NCBI GenBank assembly: GCA_041319085.1
Contig: CP101033.1
Coordinates: 2,382,501 to 2,446,500 of the forward strand
Reading direction: 5' to 3'
DNA length: 64,000 bases
Origin: Aeromonas veronii
GTDB lineage: Bacteria > Pseudomonadota > Gammaproteobacteria > Enterobacterales > Aeromonadaceae
Numbering within the stretch: position 1 is the stretch's first letter; every line of letters begins with the position of its first letter. The notes under the pieces are model-generated. The model was not told where the DNA came from. It worked only from the letters and a program-made list of their open reading frames with translations, and searched no databases. Position numbers and translations under genes: made by a program. Below are positions 7,897 through 16,624 of this stretch, in pieces.

Positions 7897-10293
7897 ATGA
7901 CCCCCTGCTTTCACTGTGGCGAGCAGGTGCCCGCCAATAGTGGCTATTCCCTCGAGATAAAGGGGATTGCTCGCCCCATGTGCTGCCCCGGTTGTCAGGC
8001 GGTAGCGGAAACCATCATGACGTGCGGTCTTGCCAGTTACTACGATCACCGCACCGCCCCCGGCACCAAGGGGGAGCTGGTGCCCGAGGAGCTGGCCGCC
8101 CTTACCCACTACGACCTAGCCGAGATCCAGCAGGAGTTTGTCACCGAAAGTGGCACTGGGCGCGAGACAACGCGCGAAATCCAGCTGACGGTCGAGGGGC
8201 TCACCTGCGCCGCCTGTGCCTGGCTGATTGAACGCCACCTGATGACCTTAAGCGGCCTGCGCTACATCAACGTCAACACCACCACCCACCGGGCCCGCAT
8301 CAAGTGGGATCCGGACCGGCTCTCCCTGAGTGACATCCTCAAGGGATTCGCCCAGATTGGCTATCGCGCCTACCCGTTCCAGACCCATCAACAGGAGGCC
8401 CTCTACGCCAAAGAGGTGCGCAGCTATATGTTCCGGCTGGCACTGGCAGGCCTCGGCTCGATGCAGGTGATGATGTGCGCCGTGGCGCTCTACATGGATC
8501 TCTTCATCAGCGTTGAAGATGAGTTCATGGTCTACTTCAAGTGGATAAGCCTGCTGCTCTCCACCCCCATCATGATCTACTCGGCCCAGCCGTTTTACGT
8601 GGGTGCCTGGCGCAGCCTGAAACAGGGCCACCTGTCGATGGATGTGTCGGTGTCACTGGCGCTGATCGGTGCCTTTGTCGCCTCCATGTGGGCGACTGTC
8701 TTCAATACCGGTGAGGTCTATTACGACTCCATCACCATGTTCGTCTTCTTCCTGCTGCTGGGGCGCTTTCTCGAGTTGCGGGCCCGGCGCAAGGCCTCGG
8801 AATCAAGCTCCAACCTGGCGCGGCTGGTGCCCATCATGGCGACCCGTATCGATGATGAAGGGGAGCATGAGGTCGCGGCCAAAACCTTGCAGGTCGGCGA
8901 TCGGGTACGGGTACTGGCCGGCGCCACCTTGCCGGCGGACGGCATCATTGTCGAAGGGCAAGCCAGCCTCAACGAATCCATGCTGACCGGCGAACAGCTG
9001 CCCCTGCTCAAACAGCCTGGCGATCAGGTCTATGCCGGCACCATCAACACGGATGCGCCGCTGCAGATCCGGGTCAGCCACCGTATCGAAGAGTCGCGGA
9101 TCGCCCAGATCATGCGGCTGCAGGATCACGCCCTCGATGACAAACCGGCCATCGCTCAGATGGCGGATCAGCTGTCGCGCCACTTTATTCTGGTGCTACT
9201 GATCATTGCCGCTGCGGTCTGGACCTTCTGGCACTTCCATCAACCGGATCAGGCGTTCTGGGTCACCCTCGCCGTGCTGGTTGCCACCTGTCCCTGCGCC
9301 CTGTCACTGGCCACCCCAACGGCGCTGACCTCGGCGACCGCCAATCTGACTCGCAACGGTATCCTGCTGCGTCGCGGTCATGTGCTGGACGTACTGACCA
9401 AGGCCAACCGGATCGTGATGGACAAGACCGGCACCCTGACCACAGGTGACATCAGTCTGACGCAGACTCAGGCGTTGGCCGACCTTGACGAGGCTCACTG
9501 CCTCGCCATCGCTCGGGCAATGGAAGCGCAATCCGAACACCCCATTGCCCGCGCCTTCCGATTACCCGCCGACAGCATCACTGTGCTGCCAGCCGCCCGC
9601 GAGATCACCCCGGTCATCGGTCACGGTATCACGGCACTGGTGGATGGCGTACGCTATCGCATCGGCAGTGCCCGCTGGCTTGGGCTGGATCCGGCGCAAG
9701 AACACGGTCGTGGTCTGGCTATCTATCTGGCCAACGAGCAGCAGGTATTGGCCCGTTTCAATCTGGAAGATACCCTGCGCCCCGATGCCAAGGCGTTGAT
9801 CGCGGCATTCAAGGCGGCCGGTCTGCAAACCACAGTGCTCACGGGCGACAGCTCTCTGCAGGCAGACGAGATTGCCCGCGAGCTGGGTGTGGATGAGCTG
9901 GTCAAGGGGGTTTCACCCGATGGCAAGCTGGCCTACCTCAAGACCCGTGAAGCCCAGGGGAATATCAGCATCATGGTGGGCGATGGCATCAACGACGCCC
10001 CGGTACTGGCCGGGGCGCACGCCTCGTTCGCCATGGCCGGTGGCACCGATCTGGCGAAAAACAGCGCCGATGCCATCCTGCTGGCCGATGACCTGAGCCG
10101 GCTGCTCGAGGCCAGAGTGCTGGCAATGCGTACCCGCAAGATCATCATCGAGAACTTCGCCTGGTCCATCGGTTACAACCTGCTGGTGCTGCCGCTGGCG
10201 GCCTGCGGCTGGCTGCCCCCTTATCTGGCGGCGGCGGGCATGTCGCTCAGTTCACTTATCGTGGTGACCAACTCCATGCGTCTCAACCGATGA
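7897..10293 (+). CDS. fixI: Copper-type P1B ATPase for cbb3 oxidase assembly
   Basis: Inner-membrane P-type ATPase (FixI/CcoI) that moves copper for insertion into the cbb3 oxidase CuB centre. The 798-residue protein begins with a cysteine-rich metal-binding segment (CFHCGEQVP ... CCPGCQAV, residues 3-33), then a heavy-metal-associated domain with GLTCAACAW (near residue 105), a membrane domain with the CPC metal site in VATCPCALSLATP (near 465), the phosphorylated aspartate in DKTGTLTTGD (near 509), and the GDGINDAPVL hinge (near 695). The extra N-terminal domain before the HMA domain is typical of the FixI subgroup. It follows fixH and precedes ccoS. Confidence 0.95.
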   Translation: MTPCFHCGEQVPANSGYSLEIKGIARPMCCPGCQAVAETIMTCGLASYYDHRTAPGTKGELVPEELAALTHYDLAEIQQEFVTESGTGRETTREIQLTVEGLTCAACAWLIERHLMTLSGLRYINVNTTTHRARIKWDPDRLSLSDILKGFAQIGYRAYPFQTHQQEALYAKEVRSYMFRLALAGLGSMQVMMCAVALYMDLFISVEDEFMVYFKWISLLLSTPIMIYSAQPFYVGAWRSLKQGHLSMDVSVSLALIGAFVASMWATVFNTGEVYYDSITMFVFFLLLGRFLELRARRKASESSSNLARLVPIMATRIDDEGEHEVAAKTLQVGDRVRVLAGATLPADGIIVEGQASLNESMLTGEQLPLLKQPGDQVYAGTINTDAPLQIRVSHRIEESRIAQIMRLQDHALDDKPAIAQMADQLSRHFILVLLIIAAAVWTFWHFHQPDQAFWVTLAVLVATCPCALSLATPTALTSATANLTRNGILLRRGHVLDVLTKANRIVMDKTGTLTTGDISLTQTQALADLDEAHCLAIARAMEAQSEHPIARAFRLPADSITVLPAAREITPVIGHGITALVDGVRYRIGSARWLGLDPAQEHGRGLAIYLANEQQVLARFNLEDTLRPDAKALIAAFKAAGLQTTVLTGDSSLQADEIARELGVDELVKGVSPDGKLAYLKTREAQGNISIMVGDGINDAPVLAGAHASFAMAGGTDLAKNSADAILLADDLSRLLEARVLAMRTRKIIIENFAWSIGYNLLVLPLAACGWLPPYLAAAGMSLSSLIVVTNSMRLNR

Positions 10294-10326
10294 GACTGGT
10301 GGCGAAATGTGGCGAAAAATAGCTGA

Positions 10327-10359
10327 AAATGTGGCCTGCCTCCGATGCAGGCCACATTT
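10327..10359 (+). terminator. Stem-loop after fixI
   Basis: AAATGTGGCCTGC and GCAGGCCACATTT form a perfect 13-base stem around a seven-base loop. There is only a short T run, so termination may be partial, allowing readthrough to ccoS. Confidence 0.65.
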
Positions 10360-10441
10360 CTCACTGATAGCGGCTGGCCCCCTGCCCGAACAGGGTTACC
10401 ATAGGGGACGCCTGCCAAGGATGAATGCCAAGGTACCTCCC

Positions 10442-10630
10442 ATGAATATAATTTTTGTCCTGATCCCCATCGCCATCCTGTTTGTGATCATCGCTGGAGT
10501 CGTCTTCTTCTGGGCCATTCGCTCCGAGCAGTTTGAAGATCTCGACCGGCAAGGTTCCAACATCCTGTTTGACGAAGAGCAACCTGTCCACAAACCCGCA
10601 AAGCCTGCTGATAATGACCCACAGCCTTGA
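10442..10630 (+). CDS. ccoS: cbb3 oxidase maturation protein CcoS
   Basis: A 62-residue protein starting MNIIFVLIPIAILFVIIAG, with one membrane segment followed by FFWAIRSEQFEDLDRQGSNI, which is the diagnostic CcoS sequence (AI.SGQFDDLE-type). CcoS is needed for insertion of cofactors into the oxidase. The ATG at 10442 is preferred over an upstream in-frame start because it gives the canonical N-terminus. Its 3' end overlaps the next gene by 17 bases. Confidence 0.93.
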   Translation: MNIIFVLIPIAILFVIIAGVVFFWAIRSEQFEDLDRQGSNILFDEEQPVHKPAKPADNDPQP

Positions 10631-11300
10631 TCTTGCCGGCGCCCTGCTGGTCGGACTGGCAGGCTCCGCCCACTGTATCGGTATGTGCGGTGGCGTCTCC
10701 GCCGCGCTCTCCATGGCGATCCCCGCCAACAAGCAGCACTTTTGGGGGCGACTCGCTTATCTGCTCAACTACAACCTCGGCCGGATCCTGAGCTATGTCA
10801 TTGCAGGCGCTTTGGCAGGGGGACTGCTGGCGACCACCAGCGAGCTGGGCGCTGGCAAACACGCCATCGCCGGCTTGCGCCTCGTGGCGGCGCTATTGAT
10901 GATCGCGCTTGGCCTTTATCTGGCAGGCTGGTGGCAAGGGATCTTGCTGCTGGAGCGACTCGGCGCCAGGCTGTGGCCCCGTATCAAGCCGCTGGCTGGC
11001 AAGTTTCTTCCCTTCACCTCACCGCTGCAGGCACTGCCCTTTGGCATGGTGTGGGGTTGGCTCCCCTGCGGGCTGGTCTACTCCATGCTGACCTGGAGCG
11101 CGGCGGCGGGTTCAGCCAGCGGCGGGGCGCTGATCATGCTCTTTTTTGGTCTCGGCACCCTGCCCACCTTGTTCGCGCTCGGGGGACTCGCTGATCGCCT
11201 GAGATACTGGCTCACCCTGCGCAGTTTACGCCTTGGCGGTGCCCTGCTGCTCATTTTGTTCGGGGTACATACCCTGTGGATTGGCATTGCTTCCTTTTGA
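10614..11300 (+). CDS. Sulfite exporter TauE/SafE-like membrane protein beside ccoS
   Basis: Six or so membrane segments in 228 residues, with the family start LVGLAGSAHCIGMCGGVSAAL and a central GMVWGWLPCGLVYSML. The C-x(3)-C motif in HCIGMCGG and the second motif in WLPCGL are conserved in this group, which is routinely found next to ccoS and is thought to help copper or cytochrome oxidase biogenesis rather than export sulfite. Start at 10614 (MTHSLDLAGALL), inside the end of ccoS, so translation is coupled. Confidence 0.85.
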   Translation: MTHSLDLAGALLVGLAGSAHCIGMCGGVSAALSMAIPANKQHFWGRLAYLLNYNLGRILSYVIAGALAGGLLATTSELGAGKHAIAGLRLVAALLMIALGLYLAGWWQGILLLERLGARLWPRIKPLAGKFLPFTSPLQALPFGMVWGWLPCGLVYSMLTWSAAAGSASGGALIMLFFGLGTLPTLFALGGLADRLRYWLTLRSLRLGGALLLILFGVHTLWIGIASF

Positions 11301-11338
11301 AACCCTATCCAAAACGGATGAGTTAATGGTAAACTTGT

Positions 11339-11352
11339 TTGATATAAATCAA
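11339..11352. promoter_or_regulatory. FNR box upstream of fnr
   Basis: TTGATATAAATCAA matches the FNR consensus TTGATNNNNATCAA at every fixed position. It ends 16 bases before the fnr start codon, which fits negative autoregulation by FNR. Confidence 0.88.
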
Positions 11353-11368
11353 TTATTCGTATGAGCCT

Positions 11369-12124
11369 ATGATCCCGGAAAAGAAACCTGGCAGACGTAT
11401 CCAGAGCGGTGGCTGTGCAATTCATTGCCAGGATTGCAGCATCAGTCAGCTCTGTATTCCCTTCACTCTGAACGACAACGAGCTTGATCAGCTGGACAGC
11501 ATCATCGAGCGCAAAAAGCCGATCCAGAAGGGTGAAGAACTGTTCAAGGCTGGCGACGAGTTCAAATCCCTCTATGCCATTCGTTCCGGGACCATCAAGT
11601 CTTACACCATCACCGAGCAAGGGGACGAGCAGATCACCGCGTTCCACCTCGCTGGCGATCTGGTCGGTTTCGATGCCATCCACAAACAGGCACACCCCTC
11701 CTTCGCCCAGGCGCTGGAAACCGCTATGGTGTGCGAGATCCCGTTTGAAATACTCGATGATCTCTCCGGCAAAATGCCCAAGTTGCGTCAGCAGATCATG
11801 CGTCTGATGAGCAACGAAATCATGGGCGATCAGGAGATGATCCTGCTGCTCTCCAAGAAAAATGCCGAAGAGCGCCTTGCCGCCTTCCTGCACAATCTGT
11901 CGGTACGTTTCTCCGAGCGTGGCTTCTCCGCCAAGGAGTTCCGCCTCTCCATGACCCGTGGCGATATCGGCAACTATCTGGGGCTGACCGTCGAGACCAT
12001 CAGTCGTCTGCTCGGCCGTTTTCAGAAGTCCGGTCTCATCAGTGTCAAAGGCAAATACATTACCGTGCTTGACCAGGTCGCGCTGGGCATGATGGCCGGC
12101 GCCACGCGCCCGCCCTGTGGCTGA
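11369..12124 (+). CDS. fnr: Oxygen-sensing transcription regulator FNR
   Basis: CRP/FNR-family regulator that dimerises when it carries a [4Fe-4S] cluster, i.e. without oxygen. The cluster cysteines are visible: C16, C20, C23 and C29 in [16 protein letters not shown], and one near residue 122 in TAMVCEIPF, the same pattern as E. coli Fnr. The cyclic-nucleotide-like fold follows, and the helix-turn-helix is [13 protein letters not shown] near residues 207-219. The length of 251 is normal. It lies downstream of the cbb3 cluster, a common pairing, and has an exact FNR box in its promoter region. Confidence 0.97.
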   Translation: MIPEKKPGRRIQSGGCAIHCQDCSISQLCIPFTLNDNELDQLDSIIERKKPIQKGEELFKAGDEFKSLYAIRSGTIKSYTITEQGDEQITAFHLAGDLVGFDAIHKQAHPSFAQALETAMVCEIPFEILDDLSGKMPKLRQQIMRLMSNEIMGDQEMILLLSKKNAEERLAAFLHNLSVRFSERGFSAKEFRLSMTRGDIGNYLGLTVETISRLLGRFQKSGLISVKGKYITVLDQVALGMMAGATRPPCG

Positions 12125-12164
12125 TTTTTCCGCTTACCCTCCCGCTTTTCTCCTGCGTTCCCAG

Positions 12165-12194
12165 CCGGATCCTTTCCTCTGGAATGTGATCCGG
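12165..12194 (+). terminator. Stem-loop between fnr and uspE
   Basis: CCGGATC (12165-12171) pairs with GATCCGG (12188-12194). No clear T run follows, so this is a weak terminator candidate. Confidence 0.4.
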
Positions 12195-12275
12195 TACGTT
12201 TCCGCCTCCCTCCTCCTGCGCTAAGCTGTAATGGCTAACATTCTGCAGTCATTGGTCGTTTCCAAGGAGGAGAAG

Positions 12276-13223
12276 ATGGTCAAATATCAGAATATTCTGG
12301 TGGTTATCAATCCAGAAGAGGAGCGTCAAATCGCCCTCGAACGGGCAGTCAAAGTCGCCGAGCTGGACGAACACGCCCATCTGACCCTGCTGCTCACCAT
12401 CTATGACTTCTCGTATGAAATGACCGCCATGCTCTCGGTGGATGAGCGGCAAGAGATGCGCGACGGCGTCATTTCACAGCGACGTGAGTGGCTGGACGAG
12501 ATCCTGACCCCCTATCGGGCACAGGGGATCGAGTGCGAAGTCAAGGTAGTCTGGCACAATCGCCCCTTCGAATGCGTGATCCAGCAGGTGCTGGAGCAGC
12601 GCCACGATCTGGTGGTCAAGGCCACTCACCATCACAGCTTCCTGCAAACCTTCATCTTTACCCCCACCGACTGGCACCTGCTGCGCAAATGCCCCTGTCC
12701 GGTGCTGCTGGTCAAAGAGGGTCACTGGCAACGGGGCGGCAACATCATCGCTGCCATCAACTGCTCAAGCGACGATCCGGATCAGAAACTGCTCAACGAA
12801 CGGATCACTCAGGAGGGGAGCGATATCGCCGAGCTGCTGGGCTCAAACCTCTATCTGGTCAACACCTACCCGGGCACCCCGGTCAATGTGGCCATCGAGC
12901 TGCCGGAGTTTGACCCCAACGCCTACAACGAGGCTATTCGTAAACACCACGAAAGTCTGCTGCTCAGCCATGCCGACAAGTTCGGGATTGGTCATCTCTG
13001 GACCCGGGTTGCTGAAGGGCTACCGGAAGAAGTGCTGCCGGATATGGCCGAAGAGCTCAAGGCGACCCTGATGATCATGGGCTGCGTTGGGCGTACCGGG
13101 CTTTCTGCTGCTTTGCTCGGCAATACCGCCGAACATGTGATTGACCGCCTCTCCTGCGACATTCTGATCCTCAAACCGGCCGACTACAGCTGCCCGGTCG
13201 ACAGTCGTCGCAATCAATCATAA
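12276..13223 (+). CDS. uspE: Universal stress protein UspE
   Basis: Cytoplasmic protein with two tandem Usp domains, about residues 1-150 and 155-310, in 315 residues, the normal UspE length. The first domain opens [20 protein letters not shown]; the second carries [18 protein letters not shown] and the nucleotide-loop-like [20 protein letters not shown]. The ATG at 12276 has a perfect AAGGAGG site seven bases upstream, which decides it over an upstream in-frame ATG. The fnr-uspE-ttcA order is conserved in many gammaproteobacteria. Confidence 0.95.
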   Translation: MVKYQNILVVINPEEERQIALERAVKVAELDEHAHLTLLLTIYDFSYEMTAMLSVDERQEMRDGVISQRREWLDEILTPYRAQGIECEVKVVWHNRPFECVIQQVLEQRHDLVVKATHHHSFLQTFIFTPTDWHLLRKCPCPVLLVKEGHWQRGGNIIAAINCSSDDPDQKLLNERITQEGSDIAELLGSNLYLVNTYPGTPVNVAIELPEFDPNAYNEAIRKHHESLLLSHADKFGIGHLWTRVAEGLPEEVLPDMAEELKATLMIMGCVGRTGLSAALLGNTAEHVIDRLSCDILILKPADYSCPVDSRRNQS

Positions 13224-13236
13224 GGTGCCTGGCACC

Positions 13237-13291
13237 TTGCCCTCCCCCGGGACATGGCTATAATAACGCGCTTATTTGTGTCCCGGGTTTT
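13237..13291 (+). promoter_or_regulatory. Terminator hairpin with the ttcA promoter in its loop
   Basis: CCCGGGACA (13246-13254) and TGTCCCGGG (13279-13287) form a perfect nine-base stem followed by TTTT, which would end the uspE transcript. The 24-base loop holds TATAAT (13259-13264), with TTGCCC 16 bases before it, so the ttcA promoter -10 box sits inside the terminator. Confidence 0.6.
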
Positions 13292-13297
13292 ACGAGC

Positions 13298-14206
13298 ATG
13301 CTAGAAGAGCTGAACGCCAAAGAAAAATACAGTTTTAACAAACTGCAGAAGCGCCTGCGGCGCAACGTGGGTCAGGCCATTGCCGACTTCAACATGATTG
13401 AAGAGGGCGACAAGGTCATGGTCTGCCTCTCCGGCGGCAAGGACAGCTTCGGTATGCTCGACATACTGATGAGCCTCAAAGCCAGCGCCCCCATCCATTT
13501 CGATCTGGTTGCCGTCAACCTGGATCAGAAGCAACCCGGTTTCCCCGAGCATGTGCTGCCCGAGTATCTGGATTCCCTCGGCATCGAGTACAAAATTGTC
13601 GAAGAGGATACCTACTCCATCGTCAAGGAGAAGGTACCGGAAGGCAAAACCACCTGCTCCCTCTGCTCACGGCTGCGCCGCGGTATTCTCTACCGCACCG
13701 CCCAGGAGCTGGGTTGCACCAAGATTGCCCTTGGCCACCACCGCGATGACATTCTCGAGACCCTGTTCCTCAACATGTTCTACGGTGGCAAGCTCAAGTC
13801 CATGCCGCCCAAGCTGGTGAGCGACGATGGCAAGAACGTGGTGATCCGCCCGCTGGCTTACTGCAAAGAGAAGGATCTGATCCGCTACGCCGAGGTCAAA
13901 GCCTTCCCCATCATTCCGTGCAACCTGTGCGGCTCACAGGAGAACCTGCAGCGTCAGGCCATCAAGCAGATGATGCAGGATTGGGATCGCCGCTTTCCCG
14001 GTCGTATCGAAACCATGTTCACCGCCATTCAGGACGTGATCCCGAGCCACCTGCTCGACCACAAGCTGTTTGACTTCAAGAGCATCAACCGCGACTCCGG
14101 CATCATCGATGGCGGCGACAAGGCGTTTGATCCGCCCGAGATGCCAAAGGCGCCGCTGCTGGACATCGACGAGATGGACATGCTGGATGTGATTGAAGTG
14201 CGCTAA
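13298..14206 (+). CDS. ttcA: tRNA 2-thiocytidine(32) synthetase TtcA
   Basis: Fe-S enzyme that thiolates cytidine 32 of certain tRNAs, activating it with ATP. The PP-loop [10 protein letters not shown] is near residues 47-56, and the [10 protein letters not shown] motif near residue 122 holds two of the cluster cysteines; a third is in PCNLCGSQ near 210. The 302 residues match the family. It follows uspE, separated by a hairpin that contains its own promoter. Confidence 0.95.
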   Translation: MLEELNAKEKYSFNKLQKRLRRNVGQAIADFNMIEEGDKVMVCLSGGKDSFGMLDILMSLKASAPIHFDLVAVNLDQKQPGFPEHVLPEYLDSLGIEYKIVEEDTYSIVKEKVPEGKTTCSLCSRLRRGILYRTAQELGCTKIALGHHRDDILETLFLNMFYGGKLKSMPPKLVSDDGKNVVIRPLAYCKEKDLIRYAEVKAFPIIPCNLCGSQENLQRQAIKQMMQDWDRRFPGRIETMFTAIQDVIPSHLLDHKLFDFKSINRDSGIIDGGDKAFDPPEMPKAPLLDIDEMDMLDVIEVR

Positions 14207-14236
14207 GCCGCCGTCACAGGGCAAACGCCATGCAAG

Positions 14237-14264
14237 AAAAAGGAGCGATGAACGCTCCTTTTTG
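14237..14264 (+). terminator. Rho-independent terminator after ttcA
   Basis: GAAAAAGGAGCG, loop, CGCTCCTTTTTGC: a strong stem with A and T tracts, between convergent ttcA and the next minus-strand gene; it may serve both. Confidence 0.85.
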
Positions 14265-14307
14265 CTTTCATGATCTACCTGTCATTGAAGTGACAGTGCT
14301 GCCGGCC

Positions 14308-14994
14308 TCATCCCTTGTGCAGCCAGGGGGTCAACCGCAACACGTCACCCTGCAGGCGCAGTTGCCCCGCGGCGAACGCAGCCAACTGCTCATTGCTCAG
14401 CAGCAGGTGGCCTTCCTGCCAGGGCAGCGCCTCCTGACGGGTGCCATCAATCAGATAAGCAGTGCCGCTCTGCTGCACCAGAGTAACGCGCACCCCTTCC
14501 ATCTTCGGCAGGAAGTGCTTGCCGACCATGCCCGCCATCTTGTCGAGCAGCGACTGCATCTGCTGCTGACGCGCCGCCAACTCCGCCAGCGGCAGTTCGG
14601 GCCCGTTCGGCGCATCGGCCATCACCTGTACCGTCATATCGCAAGTGGCGTGCTTCTCTTTCAGGCCGACGGTCACAATTCCCTTGTCGAGGTTGAGATC
14701 CTCATCAAAAGGCAGGCGCAGCTCACTATCGACCGTTACCTCGCCAGCGACCTCCTTGCTGTCGGTTGCAACCCGAGCAAAGGTGAGGCCGCAGCGCTGA
14801 CCATTTTGCGGATCGGTCAGATAAAACCCCAGTCTGGCGTGACCAAACTCCCCTTTGGCAAAGGTCTTCATCTGGCTGTAGAAGGTGCTGTATTGCAGAT
14901 CCAGCACCGGCTCAGCCAACGCCAGCCCTGGCAGCAAGAGACTGGCCAGCACGCTCTGGTGCACAGCCTTGGCCACTCCATATCGACGGGTCAT
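14308..14994 (-). CDS. Secreted protein resembling the DUF2987 family
   Basis: 228 residues with a cleavable signal peptide (VHQSVLASLLLPGLALA, cut before EPVLDLQYST). The mature part has LQYSTFYSQMKTFAKGEFGH near its start, a single cysteine pair (GQRCGLTF and HATCDMTV) and no catalytic motif I recognise. The overall pattern resembles DUF2987, found in Vibrio, Shewanella and Aeromonas, but I recall that family only loosely. The protein is probably periplasmic. It lies 16 bases from the next upstream minus-strand gene and may be cotranscribed with it. Confidence 0.75.
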   Translation of the reverse strand: MTRRYGVAKAVHQSVLASLLLPGLALAEPVLDLQYSTFYSQMKTFAKGEFGHARLGFYLTDPQNGQRCGLTFARVATDSKEVAGEVTVDSELRLPFDEDLNLDKGIVTVGLKEKHATCDMTVQVMADAPNGPELPLAELAARQQQMQSLLDKMAGMVGKHFLPKMEGVRVTLVQQSGTAYLIDGTRQEALPWQEGHLLLSNEQLAAFAAGQLRLQGDVLRLTPWLHKG

Positions 14995-15010
14995 TCAACA
15001 TCCTTTTGCA

Positions 15011-15748
15011 TCATGCATTGAAATGGTTGGGGCCTTCTGGCACCTCGTTAACCTCTACTGCCACCCCGCAGAGATCCCGATAGAGGATCCCCTTGCAGTT
15101 GAAATAGAGCGGTGCCACCCAGATAAGCCCCAACCCCATCGGGATCAGCGCCAGGAAGAAGAGCGCGGTCATCACGCCGTGGAACAGCACAATGCTGGGC
15201 CAACCGCGCGCAAAGAGCTTGAGAGAAACCAAAATGGCCTGGGGCGGCGTCAGGCCGCGCTCCAGCACCAGCGGTACAGTAAAGAGCAGCCCCATGCCGA
15301 TCAGGGCCGAGGGAATGAAAGAGAGCACCGCAGGCAACCCCAGCAGATCGAACAGCGGGCCAAACAGGCTGGTAAGCAGACTGCCAAGCAGGCTCAACAT
15401 GCCGAGGCGCACAAAGTGGCGGAAGAAGTCGAATACCTGGTTTGCCCGGGCGCGCACCCCGACCGACTGCTGCAACCCCAGCATATCGAGGGCGCTGGTC
15501 ATGGGGGCCATCACCACCGTCATCAGCAGGCTCAGCACCACGGCCACATTCATCTGGTTATCATCCCCCAGATAGGGCAACAGCAGCACATTGCTGAGCA
15601 GGATCCAGATCGCCGTCACCCCGACAATCGCCAGCAGCAGGCCAAATCCGGTACGGCGGGTCTGTTGCCATCCCTCCTGGATGACCCCTTTCAGATCAAG
15701 GCGGTAGCCCTGGTTCAGAGACTGCTCAAGGGAGCCGCCAATACGCAT
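15011..15748 (-). CDS. Multi-pass inner membrane protein of unknown function
   Basis: From the ATG at 15748 (MRIGGSLEQSLNQGYRLDL) it has 245 residues with a cytosolic head of about 35 residues and roughly five or six hydrophobic segments, among them GFGLLLAIVGVTAIWILLS and VAVVLSLLMTVVMAPM. The C-terminus APLYFNCKGILYRDLCG resembles the end of several uncharacterised gammaproteobacterial membrane families. The frame remains open to 16066, but upstream sequence is not conserved-looking and the ABC ATPase promoter lies there. Function unknown. Confidence 0.75.
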   Translation of the reverse strand: MRIGGSLEQSLNQGYRLDLKGVIQEGWQQTRRTGFGLLLAIVGVTAIWILLSNVLLLPYLGDDNQMNVAVVLSLLMTVVMAPMTSALDMLGLQQSVGVRARANQVFDFFRHFVRLGMLSLLGSLLTSLFGPLFDLLGLPAVLSFIPSALIGMGLLFTVPLVLERGLTPPQAILVSLKLFARGWPSIVLFHGVMTALFFLALIPMGLGLIWVAPLYFNCKGILYRDLCGVAVEVNEVPEGPNHFNA

Positions 15749-15873
15749 TTTATTACTCAATTGACTATCCAATATCGAAAACGACCAAATCAGGTGGCAC
15801 ATTATAGCGATTTGGCCTGCTATTCGTAGCCGTTTTTCCTGAGCAGTTGCGGCTAATTCGGGCCAACAAGCCT

Positions 15874-15907
15874 TTGATTTCATGTGTCGGCTGCATAGAA
15901 TGCGGCC
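15874..15907 (+). promoter_or_regulatory. Promoter of the truncated potA-like gene
   Basis: TTGATT, 16 bases, then TAGAAT (15896-15901). The -10 is enclosed by GGCTGCAT and ATGCGGCC, an imperfect inverted repeat like that at the rlmI promoter. Confidence 0.5.
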
Positions 15908-15949
15908 CTCTTTCAACACGATGGCCACTGGCTGGGGTGAGACTGACGG

Positions 15950-16048
15950 ATGATGAACAATCCACAGGTAATTGTCGCGCTGAACAAGATCAGCAAAAAA
16001 TACGATGGCAAGGTGATCCTGAGTCAGGGCGGGATCGCACGTTGTTAA
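15950..16048 (+). pseudogene. 5' fragment of an ABC transporter ATPase, potA-like
   Basis: The frame begins MMNNPQVIVALNKISKKYDG then KVIL and breaks into SQGGIARC and a stop. This is how the nucleotide-binding subunits of polyamine-type ABC importers begin (start, then a ...L..I.K.YDGK.VI stretch before the Walker A loop), but no Walker A or later motif follows. An intact promoter and a GGGGTGAGA stretch precede it. I read it as about 26 original codons left after a deletion or insertion. PotA is the best guess; another ABC ATPase is possible. Confidence 0.5.
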
Positions 16049-16054
16049 TGAAAT

Positions 16055-16083
16055 TTGAACGCGCAAATCGTCTGTGATCTAAT
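16055..16083 (+). promoter_or_regulatory. Possible sigma-70 promoter after the potA-like fragment
   Basis: TTGAAC, exactly 17 bases, TCTAAT. It could start a transcript covering the hairpin-rich stretch 16084-16624 and the repeat-protein gene. Confidence 0.35.
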
Positions 16084-16185
16084 CTCGCCTCCATGCTGGG
16101 CAAGCTAAAAAGAGCAGGTTGGAATAACGATTATCGGGCGCAGTGATTCTTTGGCTAAATAATCCGCGAAGTATGCTCCCGCCCT

Positions 16186-16274
16186 GGGAGGAAGAGAACT
16201 CAGTCCAGTTTATGCAATATCGTTAGTCGCCAATCAAATGAGCCACCCCCAAAGGACTGAGTTGAGGCCCTCCC
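16186..16274 (+). other. Long paired structure in a 575-base gene-free stretch
   Basis: GGGAGG (16186-16191) and AACTCAGTCC (16197-16206) pair with GGACTGAGTT (16254-16263) and CCTCCC (16269-16274) in nested order around a 47-base loop. The gene-free stretch 16049-16624 also has ATGCACAA/TTGTGCAT (16307-16314, 16330-16337) and the hairpin at 16510-16538. I see no gene in it; it may hold a structured leader RNA, a small RNA or mobile-element ends. Confidence 0.45.
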
Positions 16275-16509
16275 TACCACCCCTGCCACGACCACAACGG
16301 CGCCGCATGCACAAAATCGACTAGTTGGATTGTGCATACCACGGTCAAATTGAACCTTTCAACCACTTTTTCACTACTGATTGCTACAGCCGTATCAGGG
16401 TGCCCTGAACGCGACAAATCCCATCACAGCCTTGCTATTACTGACTTTTAATAATTTTTAATAACTCTATTTAACGTTTTGCCAGCCATCTTCACTGATA
16501 GTGTGACGA

Positions 16510-16538
16510 CCATCACATCGCAGCCAGCGATGTGGTGG
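16510..16538 (+). terminator. 12-base hairpin upstream of the repeat-protein gene
   Basis: CCATCACATCGC, loop AGCCA, GCGATGTGGTGG: eleven Watson-Crick pairs and one G-U. The following GGGCCTTGTTT is a poor T tract, so it may be a weak terminator or a leader structure. Confidence 0.4.
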
Positions 16539-16624
16539 TGGGCCTTGTTTCCTATTTCCTATCTATAGGGTTGAACTGGGAAAGGGCTCTGATCTCCGAA
16601 TCACTTATAGGTCGACATCGATAT

